The notes below the pieces were generated by a model that was given only the letters and a program-made list of their open reading frames with translations, was not told the DNA's origin and ran no database searches. From Virgibacillus dokdonensis (lineage in GTDB: Bacteria; Bacillota; Bacilli; Bacillales; Amphibacillaceae), in contig NZ_LT745763.1 in NCBI RefSeq assembly GCF_900166595.1, positions 1,976,660 through 2,040,659 on the forward strand: a DNA stretch of 64,000 nt, in the 5' to 3' direction. Below are positions 27,240 through 37,127 of this stretch, one piece after another. The stretch's first letter is position 1; each line of letters opens with the position of its first letter. The position numbers were made by a program, and so were the translations under genes.

Positions 27240-28349
27240 ATGCGATTTGTTTTAGTTGCCATTTGCTCAATAATTTTGTTGACTACTTTATTTCCCGTAA
27301 AAGGACATGCTGCACCACAAGTATCTGCAAATCATGCAGTTTTAATGGAACAAAGCACAGGTCGTGTATTGTTTGAAAAACAAGCTTACTCAAAGGCTAA
27401 CATTGCAAGTATTACAAAAATAATGACTGCTATTATTGCGATTGAGTCTGGTAAGATGCATGAAAAAGCAAAAGCGAGTCGAAAAGCTATTTATACAGAA
27501 GGCTCATCGATTTACTTAGAGGAAGGGGAAAAGATGCGTTTAAAAGATCTAGTATATGGATTAATGTTGCGCTCGGGAAACGATGCAGCTGTAGCAATTA
27601 GTGAGCATGTTGGAGGGAGTGAAGCTGGTTTTGTTTACTTAATGAACGAAAAAGCTAGTTGGCTAGGTATGAACGATACAAACTTTGCTAACCCACATGG
27701 TTTGGATGAAGAAGGTCACTATTCAACCGCATATGATATGGCGACACTAATGCGCTATGCTATGAAAAACCCTACATTTCAAAAGGTAACAGGCGCAACA
27801 TCTTATTTAGCCGAAACGCGTATATATTCTTGGCAAAATAAAAACAAATTATTAACCCAATATTATGACCATAGTACTGGAGGAAAGACGGGATATACGA
27901 AACAAACTGGAAGAACATTGGTTTCTACTGCTGAAAAAGATGATATGAATTTAATAGCAGTAACGTTAAATGCTCCAGATGATTGGAGAGATCATATTAC
28001 GATGTTTGAGTGGGGTTTTGAAGAATACAATATAGAAACATTGACTAAACCAAAAAGACTTGCTTATCGATTACCTGAAAGTAATGAAGTCTATACCGCT
28101 TATATAGATAAAGCAATTCAATACCCATTAACGAAGCAAGAAAAAAGTAAAGTATCTAACCAGCTGTTCATTGATGAGACCATTTCTGATAACAACATAA
28201 TTGGAAAAAACATATTTTATTTAAATGGCAAAGCCATTGCAACGACAAACGTTTTAAATGAAGCACCGAAATCTGTTAATAAGAAACTATTTTCCAGCAA
28301 TATTTATCAATTATTTAAGTATATTTCCGGAGTTGATGTGTTATGGTAA
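27240..28349 (+). CDS. dacB: D-alanyl-D-alanine carboxypeptidase DacB (spore cortex PBP)
   Basis: Penicillin-binding protein 5* that limits cross-linking of spore cortex peptidoglycan. 369 aa with a signal peptide (about 1-24, GHAAP). The catalytic motifs are S57-I-T-K60, S112-G-N114 and K216-T-G218. The ATG at 27240 has GGGAGGA upstream; the longer frame from TTG 27222 runs through that site. It overlaps spmA by 7 nt. The link to spmA-spmB identifies it as DacB rather than DacA. Confidence 0.95.
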   Translation: MRFVLVAICSIILLTTLFPVKGHAAPQVSANHAVLMEQSTGRVLFEKQAYSKANIASITKIMTAIIAIESGKMHEKAKASRKAIYTEGSSIYLEEGEKMRLKDLVYGLMLRSGNDAAVAISEHVGGSEAGFVYLMNEKASWLGMNDTNFANPHGLDEEGHYSTAYDMATLMRYAMKNPTFQKVTGATSYLAETRIYSWQNKNKLLTQYYDHSTGGKTGYTKQTGRTLVSTAEKDDMNLIAVTLNAPDDWRDHITMFEWGFEEYNIETLTKPKRLAYRLPESNEVYTAYIDKAIQYPLTKQEKSKVSNQLFIDETISDNNIIGKNIFYLNGKAIATTNVLNEAPKSVNKKLFSSNIYQLFKYISGVDVLW

Positions 28350-28933
28350 ACATAATTTGGGTATCTATGGCAGCCATTGGCATTATTTATGCTATGTTAA
28401 ACGGTACAATGGATCAGGTTAATGAAGCTATTTTCTCTAGCGCAAGTGAAGCTGTTACTTTATCTATTGGACTAATTAGTGTGCTCGTATTTTGGCTCGG
28501 AATTATGAAGGTTGCTGAAAAAGCTGGGATTCTATCTGTTTTGGCGAAACTCTTTCGACCGCTTATTGTTAGATTATTTCCAGATATTCCAAAAGATCAT
28601 CCAGCTATTGGTTACATCCTGTCCAATGTCACTGCAAATATTTTTGGACTAGGTAATGCAGCAACACCTATGGGGATTAAAGCTATGGAGCAAATGAAGC
28701 AGTTAAGTGGAAATGACGCTGCTTCTAGATCTATGATTACTTTCTTAGCTTTAAATACATCAAGTCTAACGGTTATCCCAACAACGGTTATTGCTATACG
28801 CATGCAATATAACTCTGCATCTCCAACTGAAATTGTTGGGGCAACTATTTTAGCGACGTTCATATCATCATTGGGCGCCATAATAATTGATCGGATTTTT
28901 TATCACAAAAGTAAATGGGAGGCAGCATCTTAA
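28343..28933 (+). CDS. spmA: Spore maturation protein A
   Basis: Membrane protein of the nucleoside-recognition (Gate) family needed, with SpmB, for full spore core dehydration. 196 aa with about five membrane segments; NVTANIFGLGNAATPMGIKAM (about 93-113) is the family hallmark. It overlaps dacB at its start and spmB at its end (TAATG), so the three are strictly coupled. Confidence 0.95.
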   Translation: MVNIIWVSMAAIGIIYAMLNGTMDQVNEAIFSSASEAVTLSIGLISVLVFWLGIMKVAEKAGILSVLAKLFRPLIVRLFPDIPKDHPAIGYILSNVTANIFGLGNAATPMGIKAMEQMKQLSGNDAASRSMITFLALNTSSLTVIPTTVIAIRMQYNSASPTEIVGATILATFISSLGAIIIDRIFYHKSKWEAAS

Positions 28934-29463
28934 TGGAACTGGTAACAATAGTGAGCGCATGGCTAGTTCCTTGCTTCATTTTAATTGTTTTAGCTACTGC
29001 AACAATTAAAAAAGTGCCAGCTTATGAAGTATTTGTGGAAGGCGGGAAGGAAGGAGTAAAAATGGCTTTTTCCTTGCTTCCTTTTTTAGTCGGTATGATT
29101 GTAGCAATAGCTATATTGCGAAGTTCTGGAGCATTAGAGGCGTTTATTGATTTATTGGCGCCAATTTTAACAGCGATCGGAGTGCCGCCAGATATAATTC
29201 CACTAGCATTGGTTAGACCGATATCAGGTACAGCAGCACTCGGGATGACAACCGAGTTAATACACACGCATGGTCCAGATTCATTTATAGGTAGGCTAGC
29301 ATCTGTCATGCAAGGTAGTACAGATACGACACTCTATATTTTAACAATATATTTTGGGGCCATTGGCATTAAGAAGATGAGATATGCTTTAAAAGTTGGT
29401 TTATTGGCCGATTTAATCGGAATTATTGCTTCCATTATCATTGTATCCATTCTGTTCGGGTAA
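28933..29463 (+). CDS. spmB: Spore maturation protein B
   Basis: Partner of SpmA, 176 aa, with about five membrane segments and the conserved RPISGTAALGM motif and HGPDSFIGRLASVMQGSTDTTLYIL. The ATG at 28933 is preferred (GGGAGG 10 nt upstream, start nested in the spmA stop) over the in-frame ATG at 28915. Last gene of the dacB operon. Confidence 0.95.
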   Translation: MELVTIVSAWLVPCFILIVLATATIKKVPAYEVFVEGGKEGVKMAFSLLPFLVGMIVAIAILRSSGALEAFIDLLAPILTAIGVPPDIIPLALVRPISGTAALGMTTELIHTHGPDSFIGRLASVMQGSTDTTLYILTIYFGAIGIKKMRYALKVGLLADLIGIIASIIIVSILFG

Positions 29464-29871
29464 CACTAGTAATGACAATTGTATTTTTTAGCTTAAATAT
29501 CTAGGGGTTCTTTGAGACTAGAAGAAAGAGAAAAAGTTGCTTTATCTTATAAAAAAAGATAAGCTTGTCATGAAAACTTGGCGATAAGCCAAGTTTCTTA
29601 ATTGGGGTGGAATTTTACCGTTCCTGTACTAATTTGTTTGCATGTTTATAATGAATTAGATGCGAGATGAGGATATCAAATAAAATAAAGGCGTAAGATT
29701 TGTTATCTAAGCTATTTATTCGTATAGTATAATTGATATTCATTTGTAAGAATCGAATACAAAGGGTAAAATAATTTAGGTGTAGAAGCCTCATTTAATC
29801 GAGCTTTAAATTTTTCATAACCGTGATGAAGGCTTAACATATATTGCACATATAAAGGTAATGGTGATAAA
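29464..29871. other. Intergenic region spmB-rluB
   Basis: About 400 bp with a strong terminator at 29574 and no coding frame. A second weak hairpin (TTATCTT/AAGATAA) lies near 29542-29562. Confidence 0.5.
29574..29602 (+). terminator. Intrinsic terminator of dacB-spmAB
   Basis: Perfect 9-bp arms AAACTTGGC and GCCAAGTTT with a GATAA loop. A near-identical stem core recurs at the terminator near 53200. Confidence 0.75.
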
Positions 29872-30609
29872 ATGACAAACACGCAAGAGAGACTGCAAAA
29901 AGTGATTGCCCAAAGTGGTGTAACATCAAGAAGAAAAGCAGAACAATTAATTTTAGGTGGAAAGGTAAAGGTAAACCAACAAGTAGTTACAACACTTGGT
30001 ACGAAAGTAAAACATGATGATTTTATTGAAGTAGACGGTGTTCCTTTGGAAAAAGAGGCTCCTGTTTACTATTTGTTGTACAAACCTCGTGGTGTAATAT
30101 CCAGTTTAAAAGACGATAAAGGTAGAAAAGTAATTACCGATCTACTAGGTGAAGTAGACGAACGTGTTTTCCCTGTCGGTCGATTAGACTATGATACATC
30201 TGGTATATTGATTGTAACAAATGATGGCGCATTTGCTAATTTGCTCATGCATCCCCGATACCAAATAGATAAAGAGTATGTTACAAAAATAAAAGGAATT
30301 CCAGAAAAAGCTGACTTGGCAAGGTTGAGAAAAGGAGTTCGATCGGAGCAGGATATATTAAAAGCAGTACAATATCGTATTCTTGAAACGGACAAAAAGA
30401 AAAATCATACTATTTTACAACTAACTTTAAGAGAAGGAAAGAATAGACACGTGCGTCGAATGATGGAAGCATTAGGTTATCCAGTTTTAAAGTTAAAGCG
30501 TGAAAAATATGGTTTTTTAACTCTTGATGGTCTAAAACCAGGAGAATATCGACCATTAACCCCGAAAGAAGTAAAGCAAATGCGACATTTGGCAGAACAA
30601 AATTGTTGA
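29872..30609 (+). CDS. rluB: 23S rRNA pseudouridine synthase RluB
   Basis: RsuA-family pseudouridine synthase modifying 23S rRNA (U2605-type site). 245 aa: an N-terminal S4 RNA-binding domain (about 5-60) and the catalytic domain with D106 in GRLDYDTSG. LREGKNRHVRRMMEALG is the conserved C-terminal block. It lies directly upstream of the res cluster, as ypuL does in B. subtilis. Confidence 0.94.
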   Translation: MTNTQERLQKVIAQSGVTSRRKAEQLILGGKVKVNQQVVTTLGTKVKHDDFIEVDGVPLEKEAPVYYLLYKPRGVISSLKDDKGRKVITDLLGEVDERVFPVGRLDYDTSGILIVTNDGAFANLLMHPRYQIDKEYVTKIKGIPEKADLARLRKGVRSEQDILKAVQYRILETDKKKNHTILQLTLREGKNRHVRRMMEALGYPVLKLKREKYGFLTLDGLKPGEYRPLTPKEVKQMRHLAEQNC

Positions 30610-30667
30610 ATAATATTCAAAATTTAAATTCTTCCAAAATGCTATAATGGTTGTTGGGAGTTGATTC

Positions 30668-31243
30668 ATGATGAGTTTAGATGAAATAAAACAGAAGAAA
30701 AAGAATAAAAAAAGAAATCGCTTTATATTTCGATCTGTTATTTTACTTATACTAGTTGGGGCAGTTGTATTTGCAGTCGTCCAAAATCTGCAAGATGATA
30801 AGATTATTTACAATGTTGGCGACAATGCCCCTGATTTTCAACTGGAGCAAATAAACAAATACAACGAACGAGAAACAGTTCGACTTAGCGATTTAGAAGG
30901 AAAAGGGGTAATGCTTAATTTTTGGGGAACTTGGTGTAAGCCTTGTGAAGAAGAAATGCCTTACATGCAAAAATTGTACCCACAATATAAAGAAAAAGGG
31001 GTCGAAATAGTTGCAGTTAGTCTTGATTCTACAGAACTCGTTGTTCATCGTTTCGTCGATGAATATGACTTAACTTTTCCTATTCCTCACGACAAAGATA
31101 GTCAAGTGAGAGACTTATATAAAGTGGGCCCTATTCCAAGCACTGTATTTATTGACCCACAAGGTAAAATTGTAGAGGTAGTAAATGGAGCATTAAGCTT
31201 AGAAAGATTAGATGGTTATCTACAAGAAATAACGCCTAAGTAA
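30668..31243 (+). CDS. resA: Thiol-disulfide oxidoreductase ResA
   Basis: Membrane-anchored thioredoxin-like protein that reduces the haem-binding cysteines of apocytochrome c outside the membrane. 191 aa with an N-terminal anchor (about 20-40) and the active site W-C90-K-P-C93. The CEEEMP segment after it is specific to ResA. GGGAG lies before ATG 30668; a second ATG follows directly. It is the first gene of resA-resB-resC. A TATAAT at 30643 could be the -10. Confidence 0.95.
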   Translation: MMSLDEIKQKKKNKKRNRFIFRSVILLILVGAVVFAVVQNLQDDKIIYNVGDNAPDFQLEQINKYNERETVRLSDLEGKGVMLNFWGTWCKPCEEEMPYMQKLYPQYKEKGVEIVAVSLDSTELVVHRFVDEYDLTFPIPHDKDSQVRDLYKVGPIPSTVFIDPQGKIVEVVNGALSLERLDGYLQEITPK

Positions 31244-31274
31244 ATGTCTTTTTGTAATGGGGAAGGGGAATGAA

Positions 31275-32918
31275 ATGAATAAAATAAAATGTGAGTGCGG
31301 GCATGTTAATCCAGAAGGTACCGTCCTTTGTGAATCTTGTGGTAAACCGATAGAAGAAAATCAACATATTGATGGCAACGACAAGAAGAAATTGTTAAAT
31401 ATGCGATATGATGGTACTGCACGACGCTCCCAAACATATAATAAATCGATTGTTGATAAGGTTTGGAGCTTTTTTTCTTCCGTTAAAGTGGGAATTTGGC
31501 TTATTGTCATCGCGCTTATAGCTTCTGCAGTTGGATCCATCTTTCCGCAAGAACAATACATACCTGCAGATGCAGTCTCTAGAGATCCGGCTATTTTTTA
31601 TGAAGAACGTTATGGAATATTAGGACAAATTTTTTATCAATTAGGCTTCCATAATTTATATAGTTCATGGTGGTATATGGTTTTAATTGCTTTGATAGGT
31701 ATATCACTCGTTATTTGTAGCCTTGATCGCTTTGTGCCACTTTTTCGTGCATTACGGAATCAAAAAGCAAAGCGACATGCAACATTTTTGCAAAGGCAAC
31801 GTCTGTTTAGTCAAACAGACCAAGTTGATGAAGAAGATATCGATATTATAAAGCAAAGGTTAAAAAAATTAAGATATAATATTAAAGAGCAAGATGGGCA
31901 TATCCTTGCTGAAAAGGGTAGATTTTCAAGATGGGGGCCTTATGTAAACCATATTGGGTTGATTATTATTTTGCTTGCCGCTTTATTAAGGCAAACTTCG
32001 GTTTTTTATATGGATGAATATATCTGGATTCGTGAAGGGGAGCAAAAAGTGATCCCCGGTACGGAACAACAGTACTACATTGAAAATAAAGATTTTGTCT
32101 TGGAAAATTATGACCCGGAAGATGAGTTGTACAAAGATGCTTTAGAACAAGAAGGTGCGCCTGTTGCAAGTAATTACCAAACCAATGCGGTTATTTATAA
32201 AGCGATGGAACCAGAAGTAACTGGTGCAGAACCAGAATTAAAGAAAATTGAAGAAGGCAATATTCGGTTAAACGAACCATTAAATTTTGACGACTATGCA
32301 GTGTATCAAATGGGGTATCAGCAAAATGAATTTTCTAGCATGTCATTTAAAATTCATGAAACAAATGATCGGGAAGAAAAATCATTAGGAGATTTTACTG
32401 TTGATTTAACTTCTCCTAAATCGGAGTATGAGCTTGATAGTGGATTTAAAGTAGAAATTAACAATTATTATCCGGATTATTTTTTGGATGATAATGGAGA
32501 GCCTGCTTCAGAGACAGATTACCCTAGAAATCCAGCGTTCGTGATGATGATTTATCCGCCAGATGGAAGTGAACCAGAAGTGAGCTTTTTAGGAATTGGC
32601 AAAAACATAGATGCGACTGGAGAAAATGACTATAATATAGGAATTACAAACTTTGAACTTCGTGATGTTAGCGGGTTAAGTATACGTCGCGATTACTCTT
32701 TACCATACTTTATCGTTGGCGCTATTATCTTTATGATCGGTGTTATTCAGGGAATGTATTGGCACCATAGAAGAATTTGGGTTCGTCCTCAAAATGGTGG
32801 AATTCTATTAGCCGCTCATACGAATAAAAACTGGTATGGTGTGAAAAAGGATATTGAAAAAATCGTTGATGGGACACATATTCAAATGGTAATCGATCAA
32901 CAAGAGCTGGATAAATAA
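31275..32918 (+). CDS. resB: Cytochrome c biogenesis protein ResB
   Basis: System II cytochrome c synthetase subunit (Ccs1) that, with ResC, exports haem and attaches it to apocytochrome c. 547 aa. An N-terminal four-Cys zinc-ribbon-like segment (C6, C8, C19, C22) precedes three membrane segments (about 70-90, 125-145, 215-235). A large external domain follows, then a fourth segment near 485-505 and an internal tail. The ATG at 31275 has AAGGGG upstream and fits homologues better than ATG 31257. Confidence 0.95.
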   Translation: MNKIKCECGHVNPEGTVLCESCGKPIEENQHIDGNDKKKLLNMRYDGTARRSQTYNKSIVDKVWSFFSSVKVGIWLIVIALIASAVGSIFPQEQYIPADAVSRDPAIFYEERYGILGQIFYQLGFHNLYSSWWYMVLIALIGISLVICSLDRFVPLFRALRNQKAKRHATFLQRQRLFSQTDQVDEEDIDIIKQRLKKLRYNIKEQDGHILAEKGRFSRWGPYVNHIGLIIILLAALLRQTSVFYMDEYIWIREGEQKVIPGTEQQYYIENKDFVLENYDPEDELYKDALEQEGAPVASNYQTNAVIYKAMEPEVTGAEPELKKIEEGNIRLNEPLNFDDYAVYQMGYQQNEFSSMSFKIHETNDREEKSLGDFTVDLTSPKSEYELDSGFKVEINNYYPDYFLDDNGEPASETDYPRNPAFVMMIYPPDGSEPEVSFLGIGKNIDATGENDYNIGITNFELRDVSGLSIRRDYSLPYFIVGAIIFMIGVIQGMYWHHRRIWVRPQNGGILLAAHTNKNWYGVKKDIEKIVDGTHIQMVIDQQELDK

Positions 32919-33089
32919 AAGTATAATTTATTATGTTAAGCTTCTAAGTCCGGCAACATTAGTACAATAGACTTATAGAGTATAATGCTGGACGAAATGT
33001 TCCTTACACTACATCCCATTTGTTCAGGGCAAAGATTTAAATGGAAGACATCTGTTGGTTCACGTTTTCATTTCATTAGGAGGGGTTTC

Positions 33090-34280
33090 ATGAATAACTT
33101 AATTGAATTAAGTAGTACACTTCTATACACTGCTTTCTTTCTCTATTTAGTTGCAACTTTATTTTTTTCATTTACAATAGGGAGTAAGAGAAAATCAGAT
33201 GGCAAAGCTGCTAAAATAGGAATTACATTGGCTATCATTGGTTTTTCCACCCAACTAGGCTACTTTATAACAAGGTGGATAGGGAGTGGGCATGCTCCTG
33301 TCAGTAACTTATTTGAATATATGACATTCTTTGGTATGGCAACAGTATTGGGATTCATTATCTTGTATTTTATTTATAAAATAACGGTACTGGGATTATT
33401 TGCATTGCCAGTCGCTTTAATTATTATTGCTTATGCAAGTATGTTTCCAACTGAGGTATCCCCTCTAGTCCCATCGTTGCAAAGTCATTGGTTATACATT
33501 CATGTTACTACAGTGTCTCTATCACAAGGAATTTTAACCATTAGCTTTGTCGCTGGATTAATCTATTTAATTCGGCAAATAGACCAATCAAAGACAACAA
33601 AACGAACGACTTGGTTGGAAATAACACTTTATTCGTTAATTCTCTTTGTTGGATTTATACTAGCAACAACTTTATTCAATGTCATGAATTATCAAGCTGT
33701 TTTTGAGTATCCTAATAATGCCGGAACTGGCACGATAGAAACAGAATATCATATGCCAGCAATTGCTGCACCAACAGACGGAACATTACTAACAGATAAA
33801 GTTATGAATCCTTGGTTTGAAATTCCGGAATGGATGCATGGCGCAGATGCTGGACGAAAATTTAATACATTATTATGGTCATTTATTTTTGGTACTGGCC
33901 TTTATATACTGTTAAGGCTCGTATTCAGAAAGAGACTGGGTGCTACGATTCAGCCATTACTTCAGAAAACGAATCCTGATTTATTAGATGAAATTACGTA
34001 TCGTTCCGTAGCGATTGGTTTTCCTTTATTTACCTTGGGAGGTCTTATATTTGCTGCTATTTGGGCAGAAGAAGCCTGGGGAAGATTTTGGGGCTGGGAT
34101 CCTAAAGAAGTTTGGGCACTAATTACATGGTTTTTCTATGCTGCCTTTCTACATCTACGTTTGTCAAGAGGTTGGCATGGCGAAAAATCTGCTTGGCTCG
34201 CTGCGGTCGGTTTTGCGATAATTATGTTTAATTTAATTGTTGTAAACCTTGTTTTAGCTGGTTTACATTCCTATGCTTAA
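33090..34280 (+). CDS. resC: Cytochrome c biogenesis protein ResC (CcsA)
   Basis: Polytopic haem-handling subunit of the ResBC complex, 396 aa with about eight membrane segments. The tryptophan-rich haem motif AWGRFWGWDPKEVWALITW lies near residues 327-345, with flanking conserved histidines. The ATG at 33090 has AGGAGGGG 6 nt upstream; the long frame from 32985 is upstream noise. It ends the resABC operon before a terminator. Confidence 0.95.
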   Translation: MNNLIELSSTLLYTAFFLYLVATLFFSFTIGSKRKSDGKAAKIGITLAIIGFSTQLGYFITRWIGSGHAPVSNLFEYMTFFGMATVLGFIILYFIYKITVLGLFALPVALIIIAYASMFPTEVSPLVPSLQSHWLYIHVTTVSLSQGILTISFVAGLIYLIRQIDQSKTTKRTTWLEITLYSLILFVGFILATTLFNVMNYQAVFEYPNNAGTGTIETEYHMPAIAAPTDGTLLTDKVMNPWFEIPEWMHGADAGRKFNTLLWSFIFGTGLYILLRLVFRKRLGATIQPLLQKTNPDLLDEITYRSVAIGFPLFTLGGLIFAAIWAEEAWGRFWGWDPKEVWALITWFFYAAFLHLRLSRGWHGEKSAWLAAVGFAIIMFNLIVVNLVLAGLHSYA

Positions 34281-34291
34281 GTAACTAATCG

Positions 34292-34326
34292 CAAGGCATC
34301 ATTATGGTCATAGTGGTGCCTTTTCT
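34292..34326 (+). terminator. Intrinsic terminator of resABC
   Basis: Arms CAAGGCATCA and TGGTGCCTTTT form a long stem followed by TTTTC. This separates resABC from resDE. Confidence 0.75.
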
Positions 34327-34417
34327 TTATTTATGTTATTATTAGATGGTTTTTAGTATAGTGTTATGTAAGGAAATACTACAGTTTGTCTAGCCTTTTT
34401 ATTATCCAAGTTTTCTT

Positions 34418-34446
34418 TATACATTTCAAACAACTTAGTTTATACT
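34418..34446 (+). promoter_or_regulatory. Candidate sigma-A promoter of resDE
   Basis: TATACA (34418-34423), 17-nt spacer, TATACT (34441-34446). The initiation point would be about 30 nt before the resD start. Confidence 0.4.
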
Positions 34447-34481
34447 CTTATTAGCAAGATAGGATACAAGGGGGAACAAAA

Positions 34482-35198
34482 ATGGACAAAGAGTCAAAAG
34501 TGTTAGTAGTCGATGATGAAGAAAGAATTCGAAGACTACTACGTATGTATATGGAACGAGACGGTTTTCTCGTTGAAGAAGCAGAGAATGGAGCAGATGC
34601 TTTAAAGCTTGCTCTTGATAACCATTACGATGTAATTTTACTTGATATTATGATGCCAGAGATGGATGGCGTTGAGGTTTGTCAAGAATTACGAAAAGAA
34701 AAAGATACGCCTGTTATTATGTTAACAGCAAAAGGTGAAGAAGCTAATCGTGTACAAGGTTTTGAAATTGGTGTAGATGATTACATCGTGAAGCCCTTTA
34801 GTCCTAGAGAAGTAGTGTTGCGAGTTAAAGCCTTGCTTCGCCGTGTTTCAAGTGCAACATTTCAGGAAACGGATACAACTGCGAAGAATGTTTTGGTTTT
34901 TCCTCATTTAACCATTGATCATGACGCGCACCGTGTTACTGCGGATGGAGAAGAAGTGAGCTTAACACCAAAAGAATATGAATTATTATGTTTTTTAGCA
35001 AAATCACCGGATAAAGTGTTTAACCGCGAGCATTTGTTAAAAGAAGTATGGCAATATGAATTTTTTGGAGATTTGCGAACGGTGGATACACATGTTAAAA
35101 GGCTTCGTGAAAAGTTGAACCAAGTATCTCAAGAAGCTGCGAAAATGATTGTCACTGTTTGGGGCGTTGGCTATAAGTTCGAGGTGGATGAAGACTAA
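34482..35198 (+). CDS. resD: Response regulator ResD
   Basis: OmpR/PhoB-type activator of aerobic and anaerobic respiration genes. 238 aa: a receiver domain with the phosphorylatable D55 (ILLDIMMPE) and the conserved Lys of VDDYIVKPF, and a C-terminal winged helix (about 135-235; LTPKEYELL...DTHVKRLREKL). Its stop overlaps the resE ATG (TAATG), so the pair is coupled. AAGGGGG lies before the ATG. Confidence 0.95.
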   Translation: MDKESKVLVVDDEERIRRLLRMYMERDGFLVEEAENGADALKLALDNHYDVILLDIMMPEMDGVEVCQELRKEKDTPVIMLTAKGEEANRVQGFEIGVDDYIVKPFSPREVVLRVKALLRRVSSATFQETDTTAKNVLVFPHLTIDHDAHRVTADGEEVSLTPKEYELLCFLAKSPDKVFNREHLLKEVWQYEFFGDLRTVDTHVKRLREKLNQVSQEAAKMIVTVWGVGYKFEVDED

Positions 35199-36955
35199 TG
35201 TTTTGGCGGAGTGTAGTAGGTAAACTAGCAATAACGATTCTATTGCTAGTTTCTTTCGTGTTATTTATCTTAACTATTTTACTTTTACAGTTTTTTGAAG
35301 ATTTCCATATTCAGGAAGCAGAGCAGGATATGTTACAAACAGCTGAAAAAATTTCAATGCTTGTGGATACTCATGATGAAAATGAAATTATTGAAGAAAC
35401 AACTGAGCGCGTTAAAGACCCAGCTAGCCGAGTAGCCATTGTTTCAGGTGATGGTGATTTATGGGTTTCTAATAGCGAGGATGATCAATTATCCAAGCTA
35501 GAATTAGACTGGCTAAAGCAAGAGGAACTCTCTTCTGTTCTTACTAACAATGTTCAAGTACGTAAGCAAATGAAGTTACCTGGTACTGAACGAGAGGCGA
35601 TGATTGTAGGCGTTCCTATGAACCATCAAGATGGAGCTATTTATGTGTATCAGTCACTGAATGTTATTGATCAAACAAAAGCAGAAACGACTAAAATTAT
35701 TTTTCTTGCTGCAGGTATTGCTATTGTTTTGACTACAATATTTGCGTTTTTTCTATCCACGCGTATCACCTCTCCACTTATTAAAATGAGGGAAGCTGCT
35801 TTCGATTTAGCTAGAGGTGAATTTAATACGAAAGTGCCTATTTTAACCCATGATGAAATAGGAGAACTAGCTTTAGCGTTTAATCGTATGGGAAGACAAT
35901 TGAAATTTCATTTAAATGCACTAAGACAGGAAAAAGAGCAACTATCTAGTATTGTTAGTTCAATGGCAGATGGTGTAATAACTTTAAATCGTTCAGGAGA
36001 CATGATTGTTACCAATGCCCCAGCAGATCGATTTATTGAAGATTGGTATTATGAGAATAATCTTCCATACCGTGCTGAAGATCGAAAATTACCACATGAA
36101 TTAAAAACCATTTTACAAGAAGTCATTGATGGCGAGACGGAAGCTATGCATGAACTTAGCCTACAAGGTAGAAATTGGGTGATGGTGATGACACCTTTAT
36201 ATGATCAAGCCTACGTTCGCGGAGCAGTTGCGGTCATTAGAGATATGACAGAGGAAAGAAGAATGGATAAGCTACGTCAAGATTTTATTGCTAATGTTTC
36301 TCATGAATTAAGAACACCAATTTCCATGCTCCAAGGTTATAGTGAAGCAATTGTCGATGATATTGCAGAGACCAAGGAAGACAAAAATGAATTAGCCCAG
36401 ATTATTCATGAAGAATCGCTTCGTATGGGGCGACTAGTCAACGAATTATTAGACTTAGCTAGAATGGAAGCAGGCCATATTCACCTGAATACAGAAGAAG
36501 TGAAGGTTGGACCATATGTAGAACGAATTTATAAAAAATTTCAAGGGCTGGCTAATGAGAATAAAATATCTTTACATCTAGATAAGTCGATTTACGAAGC
36601 GACTGCCGTATTCGATCCAGATCGAATTGAACAAGTGTTTACAAATCTCATTGACAACGCTATTCGTCATACTAGTAAAGAAGGTTATGTAAATATAAGA
36701 GTGATCAATGATAGTGAGGCTTTCCAAGTAGAAATACAAGATAGTGGAAGTGGAATCCCAGAAGAAGACCTTCCATTTGTCTTTGAACGCTTTTACAAAG
36801 CTGATAAGTCAAGGACAAGAGATAAAAAGAAAAAAGGTACTGGACTAGGACTTGCCATTGCTAAAAATATTATTGACGCTCATCAAGGTACGATCAATGT
36901 AAATAGTAAGTTGAATCAAGGGACAGCGTTTTATCTCCGTATACCAAGGCTATAA
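35198..36955 (+). CDS. resE: Sensor histidine kinase ResE
   Basis: Membrane sensor kinase partner of ResD, 585 aa. It has two membrane segments (about 10-31 and 165-187) bracketing an extracellular domain, then a HAMP linker (190-240), a PAS domain (250-355), the phosphoacceptor H369 (NVSHELRTP) and an ATPase domain with N (FTNLIDNAIRH), G1 (DSGSGIP) and G2 (GTGLGLAI) boxes. B. subtilis sigX-rsiX, which follow resE there, are absent. Confidence 0.95.
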   Translation: MFWRSVVGKLAITILLLVSFVLFILTILLLQFFEDFHIQEAEQDMLQTAEKISMLVDTHDENEIIEETTERVKDPASRVAIVSGDGDLWVSNSEDDQLSKLELDWLKQEELSSVLTNNVQVRKQMKLPGTEREAMIVGVPMNHQDGAIYVYQSLNVIDQTKAETTKIIFLAAGIAIVLTTIFAFFLSTRITSPLIKMREAAFDLARGEFNTKVPILTHDEIGELALAFNRMGRQLKFHLNALRQEKEQLSSIVSSMADGVITLNRSGDMIVTNAPADRFIEDWYYENNLPYRAEDRKLPHELKTILQEVIDGETEAMHELSLQGRNWVMVMTPLYDQAYVRGAVAVIRDMTEERRMDKLRQDFIANVSHELRTPISMLQGYSEAIVDDIAETKEDKNELAQIIHEESLRMGRLVNELLDLARMEAGHIHLNTEEVKVGPYVERIYKKFQGLANENKISLHLDKSIYEATAVFDPDRIEQVFTNLIDNAIRHTSKEGYVNIRVINDSEAFQVEIQDSGSGIPEEDLPFVFERFYKADKSRTRDKKKKGTGLGLAIAKNIIDAHQGTINVNSKLNQGTAFYLRIPRL

Positions 36956-37078
36956 GATTGCAAGTAGCATGTTATATCCTGGATGAAACGTGCTGTAAGC
37001 TACCACTTTAAGAATTAGAGGGATTGAAGTTTCACTTTATATTAATCGTACGATTTTATCCCACTGTTTTAAACAAGT

Positions 37079-37096
37079 ATTTATGATATCATAAAT
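37079..37096. promoter_or_regulatory. 18-bp perfect palindrome before the DUF4430/ECF genes
   Basis: ATTTATGATATCATAAAT is a perfect palindrome 32 bp before the lipoprotein ATG. It contains a TATGAT that could be the -10. It has the form of a repressor operator, but I cannot assign the regulator. Confidence 0.5.
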
Positions 37097-37127
37097 GAAA
37101 AATTGGAATTAGAAAGGATGTTACTTT

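Noticed and set aside
36956..37127. Cobalamin riboswitch before the DUF4430/ECF genes
   Set aside because: The region is too short and lacks a B12-box-like sequence.
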